A stretch of DNA of 64,000 nucleotides. It comes from Sphingomonas sp. J315 (lineage in GTDB: Bacteria; Pseudomonadota; Alphaproteobacteria; Sphingomonadales; Sphingomonadaceae). Position 1 is the stretch's first letter. Every line of letters begins with the position of its first letter. Shown piece after piece: positions 18,584 to 26,909 of this stretch. The notes under the pieces were generated by a model that searched no databases, was not told the DNA's origin, and saw nothing but the letters and a program-made list of their open reading frames with translations. The stretch covers positions 2,904,501-2,968,500 of the forward strand of contig NZ_CP088296.1 in assembly GCF_024666595.1 (NCBI RefSeq). The letters run 5' to 3'. Both the position numbers and the translations under genes were made by a program.

Positions 18584-18852
18584 CGCTGACGATCCTGTCC
18601 GCCGTACTCGGCCTGGTGCTCGCCATCGCACTGGTGCTGGCCGGATGGCGGATGGTGCGTGGGCCGGGCTTTGCCGATCGCGTGATCGCGCTCGATATGC
18701 TGACGGCGATCGCGGTCGGCTTTGCCGCACTGACCGCCGTGACGACCGGGCGCGGTGCGTTTCTCGACATCGCGCTCGGTATTGCACTGATCAACTTCGT
18801 CGCGACATTGGCGTTCGCGGCATTTCTCGAACGGAAGCGGAGGGAACCATGA
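18580..18852 (+). CDS. mrpF: Na+/H+ antiporter subunit MrpF
   Basis: Three-helix membrane subunit of 90 aa with the family signature RMVRGPGFADRVIALDMLTAIAV and LDIALGIALINFVATLAFA. The start lies in an ATGA overlap with mrpE and the stop in an ATGA overlap with mrpG, so the whole operon is translationally coupled. Confidence 0.93.
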   Translation: MTLTILSAVLGLVLAIALVLAGWRMVRGPGFADRVIALDMLTAIAVGFAALTAVTTGRGAFLDIALGIALINFVATLAFAAFLERKRREP

Positions 18853-19187
18853 TCGTCGTGGCGATGGTGCTGATGACGCTTGGCACCGCGTTTGTTCTCG
18901 CGGCGGCGATCGGTGTCATTCGCCTGCGCGACCCGTTGCAGCGCATGCACAGCGCCACCAAGGCGGGCACGCTGGGCACGGCCCTGCTGATCCTGGGCGC
19001 ATTGCTGACCGGCACGATCGATCGAACCGGCACCGGCCTTCTCACCCTGATCTTTCTGCTCATCACCCTGCCGCTCGTCGCGCAGGTGCTTGCGCGTGCC
19101 AGCTATGTGTCCGGGAGCAGGCTGGAGGGGATCGGAAGCGACCCGCTGGACGGCGAACTCGACCGCACGGACGAGATGCTGCGCTAG
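18849..19187 (+). CDS. mrpG: Na+/H+ antiporter subunit MrpG
   Basis: Last subunit of the Mrp complex, 112 aa, three predicted helices. Diagnostic text is GVIRLRDPLQRMHSATKAGTLGTALLILG and LLTLIFLLITLPLVAQVLARA. It overlaps mrpF by 4 nt and meets the convergent helix-bundle gene by 4 nt at its 3' end. The operon order A(B)-C-D-E-F-G is complete. Confidence 0.93.
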   Translation: MIVVAMVLMTLGTAFVLAAAIGVIRLRDPLQRMHSATKAGTLGTALLILGALLTGTIDRTGTGLLTLIFLLITLPLVAQVLARASYVSGSRLEGIGSDPLDGELDRTDEMLR

Positions 19188-19615
19188 TTCGGCAGGCTGG
19201 TCAGCCCAGTGTCGGTCGGTGCCGGCGCGCCAGTTCCGATCCTGTCGCGGATGTCCAGAAACGCGGCGCGGACGTCGGGGTCGATTTCCGAGTCTTCCGC
19301 ATAATCGTCGATCAGGATGCGCAGCCGGTCTTTCGCTTCGCGGCTCGCGACGACCGCAGCATCGTCGTCGTCGCCGAACCATTGATCGATCCCCAGTTTC
19401 AGCCGATCAAGGAATTGCAGCATCGAGCCGGGCTTCCCCTTGATCCCTGTCGACACCTTGCTGGCGAGTGCCTCCAGACGATCCGCGCGATCGTTCATGA
19501 TCCGGGTCAACCCGGGATCGTCGGCTGTCCCCGCAGCGGATCGATGGATCCTTCCGGCATCCGCAAGGGCATCGGCAAGCGCCCGCAATGCGGTCTCGTC
19601 CTGCTCGTGCGACAC
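19184..19615 (-). CDS. helix-bundle protein, possibly PA2169/DUF2383-like
   Basis: A 143-aa acidic, all-helical soluble protein. The pattern ALRALADALADAGRIHRSAAGTADDPGLTRIMNDRADRLEALASKV in three helices resembles the PA2169/DUF2383 four-helix ferritin-like family, often linked to stress. No iron-ligand set is certain, so the assignment is tentative. The start is a GTG, since only a stop-bounded short extension lies upstream. It is convergent with mrpG, overlapping 4 nt, and the IS5-family element lies 130 nt upstream of its start. Confidence 0.65.
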   Translation of the reverse strand: MSHEQDETALRALADALADAGRIHRSAAGTADDPGLTRIMNDRADRLEALASKVSTGIKGKPGSMLQFLDRLKLGIDQWFGDDDDAAVVASREAKDRLRILIDDYAEDSEIDPDVRAAFLDIRDRIGTGAPAPTDTGLTSLPN

Positions 19616-19748
19616 GGCTTCGATCCCCAGTTTTGTTTGTACTGGCTAGGTGAACCATCGCTTCAGCTCACAGTTCCCGCCGGATGCCGGAGCGGCGCCA
19701 CGGGGAAAGCAACAACGACTAATGTCAGCTCTCGCGAATTTTCGACTA

Positions 19749-20586
19749 GGGTCGGGACTCATAACCACCATGTGACGGCTGCGGCGAGGTAGATGGCGCT
19801 GAGGAAGTTGGTGGCGAGCTTGTCGTAGCGGGTGGCGATGCGGCGATAATCCTTGAGGCGGCAGAACATGCGCTCGACGGCGTTGCGGCCCTTGTAGAGC
19901 GTCTTGGAGAAGCAGCTTTTCCAGCGGCGGTTCGTCTTGGAGGGGATGTTCGGAACGGCACCCTGCCGCTCGATCAGGTCGCGGATCGCATTGCTGTCGT
20001 AAGCCTTGTCCGCGAGCACGATGGTGCGCGGCGCGAGATCATCGAGCAACACATCGGCTGCGCGGCAGTCGGCGACCTGGCCACCGGTCAGCAGGAAGCG
20101 GAGCGGCCGACCTTCGCCGTCGGTGAGCGCGTGGAGCTTGCTGTTGCGGCCGCCCCGGCTGATCCCGATCGCCTGGACGAGCGCCCCCCCTTTTCCACCG
20201 CCCGCGGAGCGGTGCGCCTTCATATGCGTGCTGTCGATCAGGACCTCGGCGGGCGGCCCGCCTGCTGCCGCGAGCGTGACGAACAGCTCCTGCCACACAC
20301 CCTTTGCCGCCCAGCGCACGAACCGGTTGTAGAGCGTCTTCCTCGGCCCGTAGCAGGCCGGCGCGTCGACCCAGCGCCCGCCCGACTTCACCACATGAAT
20401 GATGCCGCTGATCACCCGCCGATCATCGACCCGCGCCACACCGCGCACCTTGTCCGGCAGCAGCGGACGCAGCCGCTCGAACTGGGCTTCACTCAACCAA
20501 AACTCGCTCAAATCCACGCTCCTGCTGGCGCAGCGCATGAATCACATCCCAGCCGCCAAGGGAATCCCGTTTATGGGTCCCGACCC
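19749..20586 (-). mobile_element. complete IS5-family insertion sequence
   Basis: The element is 838 bp. Its 16-nt terminal inverted repeats, GGGTCGGGACTCATAA at 19749-19764 and the reverse complement of GGGTCGGGACCCATAA at 20571-20586, differ at one base. A TA dinucleotide flanks each end (19747-19748 and 20587-20588), as expected for a TA target duplication. It encodes one intact transposase and appears recent. It lies between the helix-bundle gene and the copper island and interrupts no recognisable gene. Confidence 0.88.
19759..20538 (-). CDS. IS5-family transposase
   Basis: DDE transposase, 259 aa in one frame. The N-terminal DUF4096-like part is FWLSEAQFERLRPLLP then RVISGIIHVVKSGGRWVDAP. 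The catalytic part has the first Asp in VLIDSTHMKAHR, the second in IVLADKAYDSNAIR and a C-terminal Glu in RNAVERMFCRLKDYRRIATRYDK. The frame begins just inside one inverted repeat and ends 10 nt from the other, as expected for a single-ORF element. It appears functional. Confidence 0.92.
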   Translation of the reverse strand: MRCASRSVDLSEFWLSEAQFERLRPLLPDKVRGVARVDDRRVISGIIHVVKSGGRWVDAPACYGPRKTLYNRFVRWAAKGVWQELFVTLAAAGGPPAEVLIDSTHMKAHRSAGGGKGGALVQAIGISRGGRNSKLHALTDGEGRPLRFLLTGGQVADCRAADVLLDDLAPRTIVLADKAYDSNAIRDLIERQGAVPNIPSKTNRRWKSCFSKTLYKGRNAVERMFCRLKDYRRIATRYDKLATNFLSAIYLAAAVTWWL

Positions 20587-20657
20587 TAACGTGTGGCCAC
20601 GCCCGATGAGGGACACATTGGCAGTTCGCGTATTTATATGGCCGGTGGAGGGGGAAA

Positions 20658-21131
20658 ATGATGAATACAGGACTGTTGATCGCAATGACGCTGGCGCTTG
20701 TCGGCTTGAGCAAGACACCACTCGCAATCGCCACAACCGCTGAGGACATCGCCGCCGTCCAACCACCAATCGCGACGGTGGACAGGTTTCACTTAGCGTT
20801 GGCTGAGGGGAGAGTCGAAGCCGCGCTCAGGCTGCTGAGCGACGATGTGCTGATCTACGAGTCCGGTCGGGCAGAGCGCAGCAAGGCGGAATATGCGAAC
20901 CATCATCTTAAAGCGGACGCCGAGTTCGCGGGCGCGACCCAACGCAAGCTGGTGAAGCGTACGTTCTGGATCGGAGCCGAGTCCGCCTGGGTCACCAGCG
21001 AAACCGAGACGACCGGCACTTTGAAGGGGAAAACGCTTGCCCTTACCGGCACGGAGACGATGATCCTGCGTCGAACGGCTGGCGTGTGGAAGATCGTCCA
21101 TATTCACTGGTCATCGGCGACCAAGCGCTAG
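20658..21131 (+). CDS. SnoaL/NTF2-like exported protein
   Basis: A 157-residue protein with an N-terminal signal peptide (NTGLLIAMTLALVGLSKTPLAIA) and a DUF4440/SnoaL-like cone-shaped domain: VDRFHLALAEGRVEAALRLLSDDVLIYESG, then TETMILRRTAGVWKIVHIHWSS. A strong GGAGGGGG site precedes the ATG. Proteins like this often occur in copper-resistance islands of sphingomonads. The ligand is unknown. Its stop overlaps the convergent copD end by 4 nt. Confidence 0.85.
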   Translation: MMNTGLLIAMTLALVGLSKTPLAIATTAEDIAAVQPPIATVDRFHLALAEGRVEAALRLLSDDVLIYESGRAERSKAEYANHHLKADAEFAGATQRKLVKRTFWIGAESAWVTSETETTGTLKGKTLALTGTETMILRRTAGVWKIVHIHWSSATKR

Positions 21132-22007
21132 TCGGGTGATAGCGTTCCAAGGAGCGCAACCACCAGCACCGCAGTGATGCCGAGCGCTAATTCGAGCAAC
21201 AGGCTGATGCGGATCGCGCGCATGTCGCGACCGGCGGCATGTTCGAGTTGCGGGGTGAAGCGCCAGCGATTTGCCGCCGCGAATGCGAGCATCGCCAGGA
21301 ACAGGGCGATCTTGACCGCCAGCGTCTGGCCATAGTCGCTCGCGATCAACTGCACGGGACGGGCGAGATCGGCGATCAAGGCGAGGTTGATCACGCCGGT
21401 CACAATCAGCACACCGACGACTGCCGTGCCTGTGTTCGCGAAGTGGCGCAATGCCGGGACGATCTCGTCGATCGCGGGCTCGCGCCGCCCGATTGCAACG
21501 AGCAGAAGGACCAGCGTGCCGATCCAGATGGCGGCCGCGATCAGGTGGAAGATGTCGGACGCCTTATGCAGGACGCCCGTCGCACCCTCGCCAGCCCCCG
21601 CATGGCCAGACCAGGCGAGGCTCGCGAGCGCAACTACGCCCAGCATTGTTGGCAGCAGGGGGGGAACGTTCGGATCGCGCTAGCACGGTAAGCACAAGCA
21701 GCGCGCCCAAGGCCAGAAGTCGGACCACCGCCCCTTTTCCGTGGCTCGTTTCGAGCGCGATGAAGCGCAGCATTTCGGTATCGAGAAGGGCTTCATCACC
21801 GCCGACCATGGCTGCGGCGCTTGCCGCGAAATGCGCGGCAGTGACCACCACGCCAATGGCAGCGAGCAAGGCGATCAAACGCGGCGACACCGCGGTCGGC
21901 GCGGTTCGCTGCGCGCACAGGAGCAACCCGGCGATTGCCATCAGATCGAGGTAGAGGAGAAAGCGCAGCGCGACTGCCACGCCTTCCCCCGCTATTACCC
22001 CGATCAT
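21128..22007 (-). CDS. copD: copper-resistance membrane protein CopD (frameshift in G tract)
   Basis: Polytopic inner-membrane protein proposed to move copper between periplasm and cytoplasm with CopC. The first frame has VALRFLLYLDLMAIAGLLLC and AAHFAASAAAMVGG; the second has LHKASDIFHLIAAAIWIGTLVLLL and the ending RISLLLELALGITAVLVVALLGTLSPD, the CopD family signature. The frames part at a G7 tract (21658-21664); removing one base joins ...RSERSP to LLPTMLGVVALASLAWSG. It follows copC by one nucleotide, so the two are coupled. Confidence 0.87.
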
Positions 22008-22008
22008 G

Positions 22009-22398
22009 TCAGCCGATGGTGAAGCTGTGCGTGCCGGTGATCCGATGCGTGTCGCCGCCGACGACGTGCCAATCGACCCGATAGGTGCCAGCCGGGAGCG
22101 GCTTGGCCGAGGTCAGCACGATCGAGCTGCCATCGCTGCCGACGGCCGAGTTGACGCCCGTCATCTTCATGTCGGGGTGGTCGGCCATTCCCGGCATGCC
22201 GGTCATGGTCAGCGTCGCTCCCGACAGCTTCGGCGTCAGCCGCTCGCTGAACTTCAGGACGATGCGCGCGGCGGTCTTGACCGTCGCATTCGCCGCCGGG
22301 CTCGCGGACAGCAGCTTGGGATGGGCCAGCGCGATGCCCGGCACCGCGAGCAGCGAGAAGATCGCTGCTGCGAACATGGATTTCGAAAGGAAGCGCAT
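22009..22398 (-). CDS. copC: periplasmic copper-binding protein CopC
   Basis: A 129-aa exported beta-sandwich protein with a clear signal peptide ending SLLAVPGIALA, directly followed by HPKLLSASPAANATV. The mature N-terminal His starts the usual CopC copper site. The C-terminal DWHVVGGDTHRITGTHSFTI contains the second site's His/Asp/His. Met-rich stretch MTGMPGMADHPDMKM may bind Cu(I). GGAGTAG precedes the ATG. It is divergent from the cnrYXH-like operon across a palindromic region. Confidence 0.93.
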   Translation of the reverse strand: MRFLSKSMFAAAIFSLLAVPGIALAHPKLLSASPAANATVKTAARIVLKFSERLTPKLSGATLTMTGMPGMADHPDMKMTGVNSAVGSDGSSIVLTSAKPLPAGTYRVDWHVVGGDTHRITGTHSFTIG

Positions 22399-22446
22399 GA
22401 ACTACTCCAGTTGGTTCGATGCATGATACGTGCAGGCACATCGCAC

Positions 22447-22464
22447 CCCTCGAAATTTCGAGGG
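22447..22464. promoter_or_regulatory. 18-nt perfect palindrome between copCD and the cnrYXH-like operon
   Basis: CCCTCGAAATTTCGAGGG reads identically on both strands. It lies 49 nt upstream of the copC ATG and 43 nt upstream of the first ATG of the sigma-factor operon, so it sits in both promoter regions. It could be a repressor operator or a bidirectional ECF-type promoter element. No CueR-type dyad is visible here. Confidence 0.5.
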
Positions 22465-22506
22465 CACACGCCCATACGCACGTAGTGAGGGGCGGAGACG
22501 AAAAAG

Positions 22507-22791
22507 ATGGCAACCGAAATCGACTATACCGCCCACATGGCGCAGACGCGCTGGTCCGAGCATCCCGGCCTCGACGGCATCGAGGAACGTATCATCGCAG
22601 GCATCGATGCGCGCAGTTCCGACGCGGTGGGGCCGCGCATGACCGTAATGCTTGCGACGGGCGCGTTGTTGATCGGCGCAGTCTTTGGAGGCGTGCCCGG
22701 CCAGCGCGCGGTGGCCGCAACGCCGCATGGATTGGTTGAGCCGGGGCCGCTGGCGCCGTCCACGCTGTTGCTGGGCAGCGCGGCCGAATGA
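22507..22791 (+). CDS. CnrY-like putative anti-sigma factor, single membrane helix
   Basis: A 94-aa protein with a cytoplasmic N-terminal stretch (about 50 residues, MAQTRWSEHPGLDGIEERII) and one hydrophobic helix MTVMLATGALLIGAVFGGV followed by a short periplasmic tail. Size, topology and position before a CnrX-like sensor and an ECF sigma factor match CnrY of the Cupriavidus cnrYXH system (95 aa). Sequence similarity is too low to be certain, so the call rests mainly on context. It overlaps the next gene by 4 nt. Confidence 0.65.
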   Translation: MATEIDYTAHMAQTRWSEHPGLDGIEERIIAGIDARSSDAVGPRMTVMLATGALLIGAVFGGVPGQRAVAATPHGLVEPGPLAPSTLLLGSAAE

Positions 22792-23222
22792 TCCGCCGTC
22801 GCGCCGGACTCGCGTTGATTGCGTTTGTTGCTGCGCTGTGCGGCGCGCTGGTCGCGCATTTTCTGATCCCTGACCCCGTCAAACCCTCGGTCGATATTCA
22901 CGCCGTGCTCCACGAACGGCTGAACCTTGACGCCGAGCAGGCGAAAAAGCTGGAGGTTCTGGAGCGCGATTTCGCGGAGCAGCGACGGTCGCTCGAGGCG
23001 CGGATGCGCGCAGACAATCGTCGGCTCGCCGCCGCAATCCAGGCGGAGCACCGCAACGGCCCTGCGGTCGAGGCGGCGATCGACGCCACACACATGACGA
23101 TGGGCGAGCTTCAAAAAGCGACCGTCGCGCATGTCTTCGCTATGCGCGCGTTGCTGCGGGACGACCAGGTCGGGGTGTTCGATGAGGCTGTGACCAAGGC
23201 GCTTGTCGAAGCGCCCAAGTGA
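22788..23222 (+). CDS. periplasmic heavy-metal sensor, CnrX/CpxP-like
   Basis: A 144-aa protein anchored by one N-terminal helix (LALIAFVAALCGALVAHFLI) with an alpha-helical hairpin domain: HAVLHERLNLDAEQAKKLEVLERDF and ATHMTMGELQKATVAHVFAMRALL. His and Met residues (HAVLH, HMTM, H) could bind Cu or other metal. This matches the Metal_resist/CnrX fold and length (CnrX is 148 aa). It would hold the anti-sigma factor until metal binds. ATGA and GTGA overlaps tie it to both neighbours. Confidence 0.82.
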   Translation: MIRRRAGLALIAFVAALCGALVAHFLIPDPVKPSVDIHAVLHERLNLDAEQAKKLEVLERDFAEQRRSLEARMRADNRRLAAAIQAEHRNGPAVEAAIDATHMTMGELQKATVAHVFAMRALLRDDQVGVFDEAVTKALVEAPK

Positions 23223-23773
23223 GCGTCGGCGACGATGGCAGCGATGCCGCTTTGGTGTCGCGAACGCTGGCAGGGGACCAGCGCGCGTTCGCCATTCTGG
23301 TCGGGCGCTACAAACGCTATCTCTACGCCATCATCGTCCGGCTGGTTGGCGATCCCGACGAAGCGCTCGACCTGGTTCAGGAGGCGTTCGTGTCGGCGCA
23401 TGCCGCGCTTCGGCGTTATGATCCCGATCGCCCGCTGCGGGGTTGGCTCGCGCGGATCGCGCTCAACAAGGCGCGGGACTGGCGGCGCAAGGAGCGCGTG
23501 CGCGCGGCGCTTCGGGCACTGCTGCCGATCGGCGAGGGTCAGAATGTCGCCGATGACGCTGCCTTGCCCGATCGCCAACTGGCCGACCGCAGCGAACTGA
23601 CCAGCATCGAACGGAGGATAGCGGGAATGCCCGCGCGCTTGCGAGAAGTGCTGCTGCTGCGGACGATCGACGAACTGACCCAGGCGCAGGTCGCCGAACT
23701 GCTCGGAATCAGCGAGAAAGCGGTCGAGACGCGGTTATACCGCGCGCGCCGCTATCTGCTCGATGCAGGGTGA
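23219..23773 (+). CDS. ECF sigma factor, CnrH-like
   Basis: Extracytoplasmic-function sigma factor, 184 aa. Region 2 reads FAILVGRYKRYLYAIIVRLVGDPDEALDLVQEAFVSAH; region 4 reads MPARLREVLLLRTIDELTQAQVAELLGISEKAVETRLYRARRYL. It starts at a GTG overlapping the sensor's stop. Gene order anti-sigma, sensor, sigma is that of cnrYXH, suggesting metal-activated transcription of the copper genes. Its last 22 nt overlap the convergent cueR. Confidence 0.92.
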   Translation: MSVGDDGSDAALVSRTLAGDQRAFAILVGRYKRYLYAIIVRLVGDPDEALDLVQEAFVSAHAALRRYDPDRPLRGWLARIALNKARDWRRKERVRAALRALLPIGEGQNVADDAALPDRQLADRSELTSIERRIAGMPARLREVLLLRTIDELTQAQVAELLGISEKAVETRLYRARRYLLDAG

Positions 23774-24165
23774 TCCGACGGATCGTTCAGCTTCGCGATG
23801 ATCGGGCATTCCGGCCGATCGTCCCCCGCGCAATGCGACGCAAGATCCCTCAGCGTGTCGGCCATAGCCTGCAAAGAGTTAATCTTGGCCTGAAGCTTGC
23901 CGATGTGGCCCGCCGCCATTGCCTTCACATCGGCGCTCTTGCGTTCGCGATCGCGCCACAGGCCCAACAGTTCGGAAATCTCCGCGACCGAGAATCCCAG
24001 GTCGCGCGCGCGCCCGATGAACCGTAGCTCGTGGACATTGGCATCCGAATAGTCGCGATAGCCAGAATCGCGGCGATCCGCGGGCGGGATGAGCCCGATC
24101 TCTTCATAATAGCGGATCATCTTTGCCGAGATTCCCGTTAACCGCGCCGCCGTGCCTATATTCAT
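23752..24165 (-). CDS. cueR: MerR-family copper-responsive regulator CueR
   Basis: Cu(I)-sensing activator, 137 aa from the ATG at 24165. The N-terminal HTH is MNIGTAARLTGISAKMIRYYEEIGLIPPADRRDSGYRDYS in two consecutive pieces. The C-terminal metal loop HCAGDDRPECPII has two Cys seven residues apart, as in CueR (C-x7-C). It faces the glutaredoxin-MauE gene across a canonical dyad and would distort that promoter to activate it when Cu(I) is bound. Confidence 0.92.
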   Translation of the reverse strand: MNIGTAARLTGISAKMIRYYEEIGLIPPADRRDSGYRDYSDANVHELRFIGRARDLGFSVAEISELLGLWRDRERKSADVKAMAAGHIGKLQAKINSLQAMADTLRDLASHCAGDDRPECPIIAKLNDPSDHPASSR

Positions 24166-24212
24166 GTCTGTCCGCCCGCTGATACCGACGCAAAAAATAT
24201 AGCGGCACCGGC

Positions 24213-24243
24213 TTGACCTTCCAATGGTTGGAAGGATTATTGG
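24213..24243 (+). promoter_or_regulatory. CueR operator within a 19-bp-spaced promoter
   Basis: The dyad ACCTTCC-N7-GGAAGG (24216-24235) is the classic CueR/MerR-type site. It lies between a -35 TTGACC (24213-24218) and a weak -10 TATTGG (24238-24243) spaced by 19 bp, the over-long spacing that MerR-type activators correct. It reads toward the glutaredoxin-MauE gene and probably copAB. Confidence 0.85.
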
Positions 24244-24298
24244 CCCATCACGTTGGGGTTGGAAGCGACCCTGACTCCGCAAATTCAAGGAGTTCGAC

Positions 24299-25060
24299 GT
24301 GGCACGCACCGTAAAGACCGCAGAATTGTTTCGTATGGTGATGCCCAAGCACACCTGTCCCTACGGCCTGAAGGCACTCGATCTGCTCCGGCGCGAAGGC
24401 TTTTCGGTCGATGACCATCACCTGACGACGCGATCCGAAACCGATGCGTTCAAGGTAGAGCATGGGGTGGCGACCACGCCGCAGGTCTTCATCGATGGAC
24501 GGCGCATTGGCGGCTATGACGATCTGCGCCGCTATCTGGGCAAGCGCGTCCGCGACAAGGACGCGGTGACCTATGTCCCGGTCATCGCGCTGTTCGGCGT
24601 CGCCGCCGCGATGGCGCTTTCGGCCAGCTGGGCAATCGAACAGAGCCTGTTTACGGTTCGCGCGGCCGAGTGGTTCATCGCTTTTGCCATGTGTCTGCTC
24701 GCCCTTCAGAAGCTCAAGGATGTCGAGAGTTTCGCGACGATGTTCCTCAACTACGACCTGCTGGCCAAGCGGTGGGTGCCCTATGGCCGCATCTATCCCT
24801 TTGCTGAGCTTGCCGCCGGCATTTTGATGGTCACCGGGACGATGATGTGGCTTTCGGTGCCCATCGCATTGTTCATCGGCACGATCGGCGCGGTATCCGT
24901 GTTCTATGCCGTCTATATCGAGCGGCGGGAGCTCAAATGCGCCTGCGTCGGCGGCGACAGCAAGGTTCCGCTGGGTTTCGTCTCGCTGACCGAGAATGTG
25001 ATGATGGTCGCGATGGCGGTGTGGATGGTGGCAAAACCATCGCTGCTTGCCACGCACTGA
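24299..25060 (+). CDS. glutaredoxin-like domain fused to MauE/DoxX-type membrane domain
   Basis: A 253-aa fusion. Residues 1-85 form a glutaredoxin/thioredoxin fold with a single active-site Cys (HTCPYGLKALDLL) and the cis-Pro loop ATTPQVFIDGRRIGGYDDL. The rest has four or so helices (VTYVPVIALFGVAAAMALSA onward) of the MauE redox-associated family, with a Cys pair in LKCACVGGDSKVPLG. GTG start with AGGAG 6 nt before it. It lies right behind the CueR promoter, so it is probably a copper-inducible thiol-redox or metal-handling membrane protein. The substrate is unknown. Confidence 0.85.
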   Translation: MARTVKTAELFRMVMPKHTCPYGLKALDLLRREGFSVDDHHLTTRSETDAFKVEHGVATTPQVFIDGRRIGGYDDLRRYLGKRVRDKDAVTYVPVIALFGVAAAMALSASWAIEQSLFTVRAAEWFIAFAMCLLALQKLKDVESFATMFLNYDLLAKRWVPYGRIYPFAELAAGILMVTGTMMWLSVPIALFIGTIGAVSVFYAVYIERRELKCACVGGDSKVPLGFVSLTENVMMVAMAVWMVAKPSLLATH

Positions 25061-25139
25061 GCCCACAGCATGCATCGCCGTGAGGGATGACCCGCATCGG
25101 CGCGTAGTCAGGTGCAATTCAACGGAGCTTTAACAAGCC

Positions 25140-26909
25140 ATGGTTCGAACAATGGATCGACGACAGCTGCTCGGCGGCGTCGGGATGGGGGGCGCTGCCC
25201 TTGCGCTTTCGCAATGGATGCCGGCATGGGCGCGCAGCAATTCTCCCGGTCTGGTTGCTGACCTCAAGACGGTGTCCGGCGAAGACATCCGGCTGCGCAT
25301 TGCGCACCAGATGATCCATCTCGACGGCCGCCACGGCCATGCGATCGGGATCAACGGCACCGTGCCGGGGCCGCTGATCCGGTTGCGCGAGGGGCAGAAT
25401 GTCCGGCTTCATGTCGAAAACGCTCTGGACGAAGACAGCTCGATTCATTGGCACGGCCTGATCCTCCCCTTTCACATGGACGGGGTGCCGGGGGTCAGCT
25501 TTCCTGGGATCAAGCCACGCACCACCTTTACCTACGAGTTCCCGATCGTTCAGGCAGGCACCTACTGGTATCACAGCCATTCGGGGTTGCAGGAGCAGAT
25601 GGGCCATTACGGCCCGATCGTGATCGATCCCGAAGGCGATGATCCGATCCAGTCCGATCGCGAGCATGTGATCGTGCTGTCCGACTACAGCTTCATGCAT
25701 CCGCACCGGATCTTCCAGAAGCTCAAGCAGATGGGCGGTTACTTCAACCACCAGAAGCTGACCGCGACCGACGGCGAAGCGATGTCGGCCGCCGAGCGGA
25801 TGGCCTGGGGCAAGATGCGGATGGACCCGACCGATATTTCTGACGTCACCGGCGCGACATACACTTACCTCGTCAACGGCCATGGCCCGAAAGAGAACTG
25901 GACCGGCCTGTTTCGACCGGGCGAGCGGGTGCGGCTGCGCATCGTCAATGCGTCGGCGATGACGACATTCAACCTGCGCATTCCGGGGCTGAAGCTCAGC
26001 ATCGTGCAGGCGGACGGAATGAATGTGCGCCCCGTTGCGGTCGACGAGTTCCAGATCGCGGTCGCAGAAACCTATGACGTGATCGTCGAGCCGAGCGAGG
26101 ACCGCGCCTACACCTTCGTCGCCGAGACGGTTGATCGCTCGGGAATGGGGGTCGCGACGCTGGCACCTCGGCCCGGCATGCGCGCACCGGTGCCACCGCT
26201 GCGCAAGCGACCGCTGGCGACGATGAAGGATATGGGAATGGGTGGCATGGGCGGTCATGGCGCTGCCGCCTGCACGCCTGAGCATGCGGCCATGGGCCAT
26301 TGCACGATGCCAAGCGGCGACGGCGCGGAACACAGCGCTGGCACCGCGATGAAGCATTCGATGCGCGATTTCTCGGTCGCGCCTGACGTTGCCAAGACGC
26401 CGACGGTCCAGTCGATCTCGCCGATGCCAGTCGATCGGATGGGCGAACCTGGACAGGGGCTGGACGATGTCGGCCATCGCGTTCTCAATTATCGTGATCT
26501 GGTCGCGCTCGATCGAAACCCCGACATTCGCGGCCCTGAGCGCGAAGTGCGCATCCACCTGACCGGCAATATGGAACGCTATATGTGGGCATTCGATGGC
26601 GAGAAGCTGTCCGAGGTTGGCGCCCCGATCCCGTTCACCGAAGGCGAACGCGTCCGGGTCACCCTGGTCAACGACACGATGATGACCCACCCGATCCATC
26701 TGCACGGACATTTCTTCGAGCTGGTGACGGGGCATGGCGACCATTCGCCGCGCAAGCACACCGTCAACGTTCAGCCTGGCGGCACCGCTGCCTTCGACTT
26801 CACCGCCGACGCAGTGGGCGACTGGGCGTTCCACTGCCACATGCTCTATCACATGCATGCCGGGATGATGCAGGTCGTGACCGTGCGCCCGCAGGAGGAC
26901 GCGGCATGA
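25140..26909 (+). CDS. copA: multicopper oxidase CopA/PcoA
   Basis: Periplasmic copper-resistance oxidase, 589 aa. A twin-arginine signal starts MDRRQLLGGVGMGGAALALS. Cupredoxin copper motifs are SIHWHGLILP and YWYHSHSGLQEQMG near the N-terminus, HPIHLHGHFFE and WAFHCHMLYHMHAGMMQ near the C-terminus, giving the type 1, 2 and 3 sites. A Met/His-rich stretch (MGMGGMGGHG, CTPEHAAMGHCTM) near residue 365-395 probably binds Cu(I). The ATG at 25140 is one choice; an in-frame ATG at 25152 (MDRR) would fit the Tat signal better. It overlaps copB by 4 nt. Confidence 0.95.
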   Translation: MVRTMDRRQLLGGVGMGGAALALSQWMPAWARSNSPGLVADLKTVSGEDIRLRIAHQMIHLDGRHGHAIGINGTVPGPLIRLREGQNVRLHVENALDEDSSIHWHGLILPFHMDGVPGVSFPGIKPRTTFTYEFPIVQAGTYWYHSHSGLQEQMGHYGPIVIDPEGDDPIQSDREHVIVLSDYSFMHPHRIFQKLKQMGGYFNHQKLTATDGEAMSAAERMAWGKMRMDPTDISDVTGATYTYLVNGHGPKENWTGLFRPGERVRLRIVNASAMTTFNLRIPGLKLSIVQADGMNVRPVAVDEFQIAVAETYDVIVEPSEDRAYTFVAETVDRSGMGVATLAPRPGMRAPVPPLRKRPLATMKDMGMGGMGGHGAAACTPEHAAMGHCTMPSGDGAEHSAGTAMKHSMRDFSVAPDVAKTPTVQSISPMPVDRMGEPGQGLDDVGHRVLNYRDLVALDRNPDIRGPEREVRIHLTGNMERYMWAFDGEKLSEVGAPIPFTEGERVRVTLVNDTMMTHPIHLHGHFFELVTGHGDHSPRKHTVNVQPGGTAAFDFTADAVGDWAFHCHMLYHMHAGMMQVVTVRPQEDAA

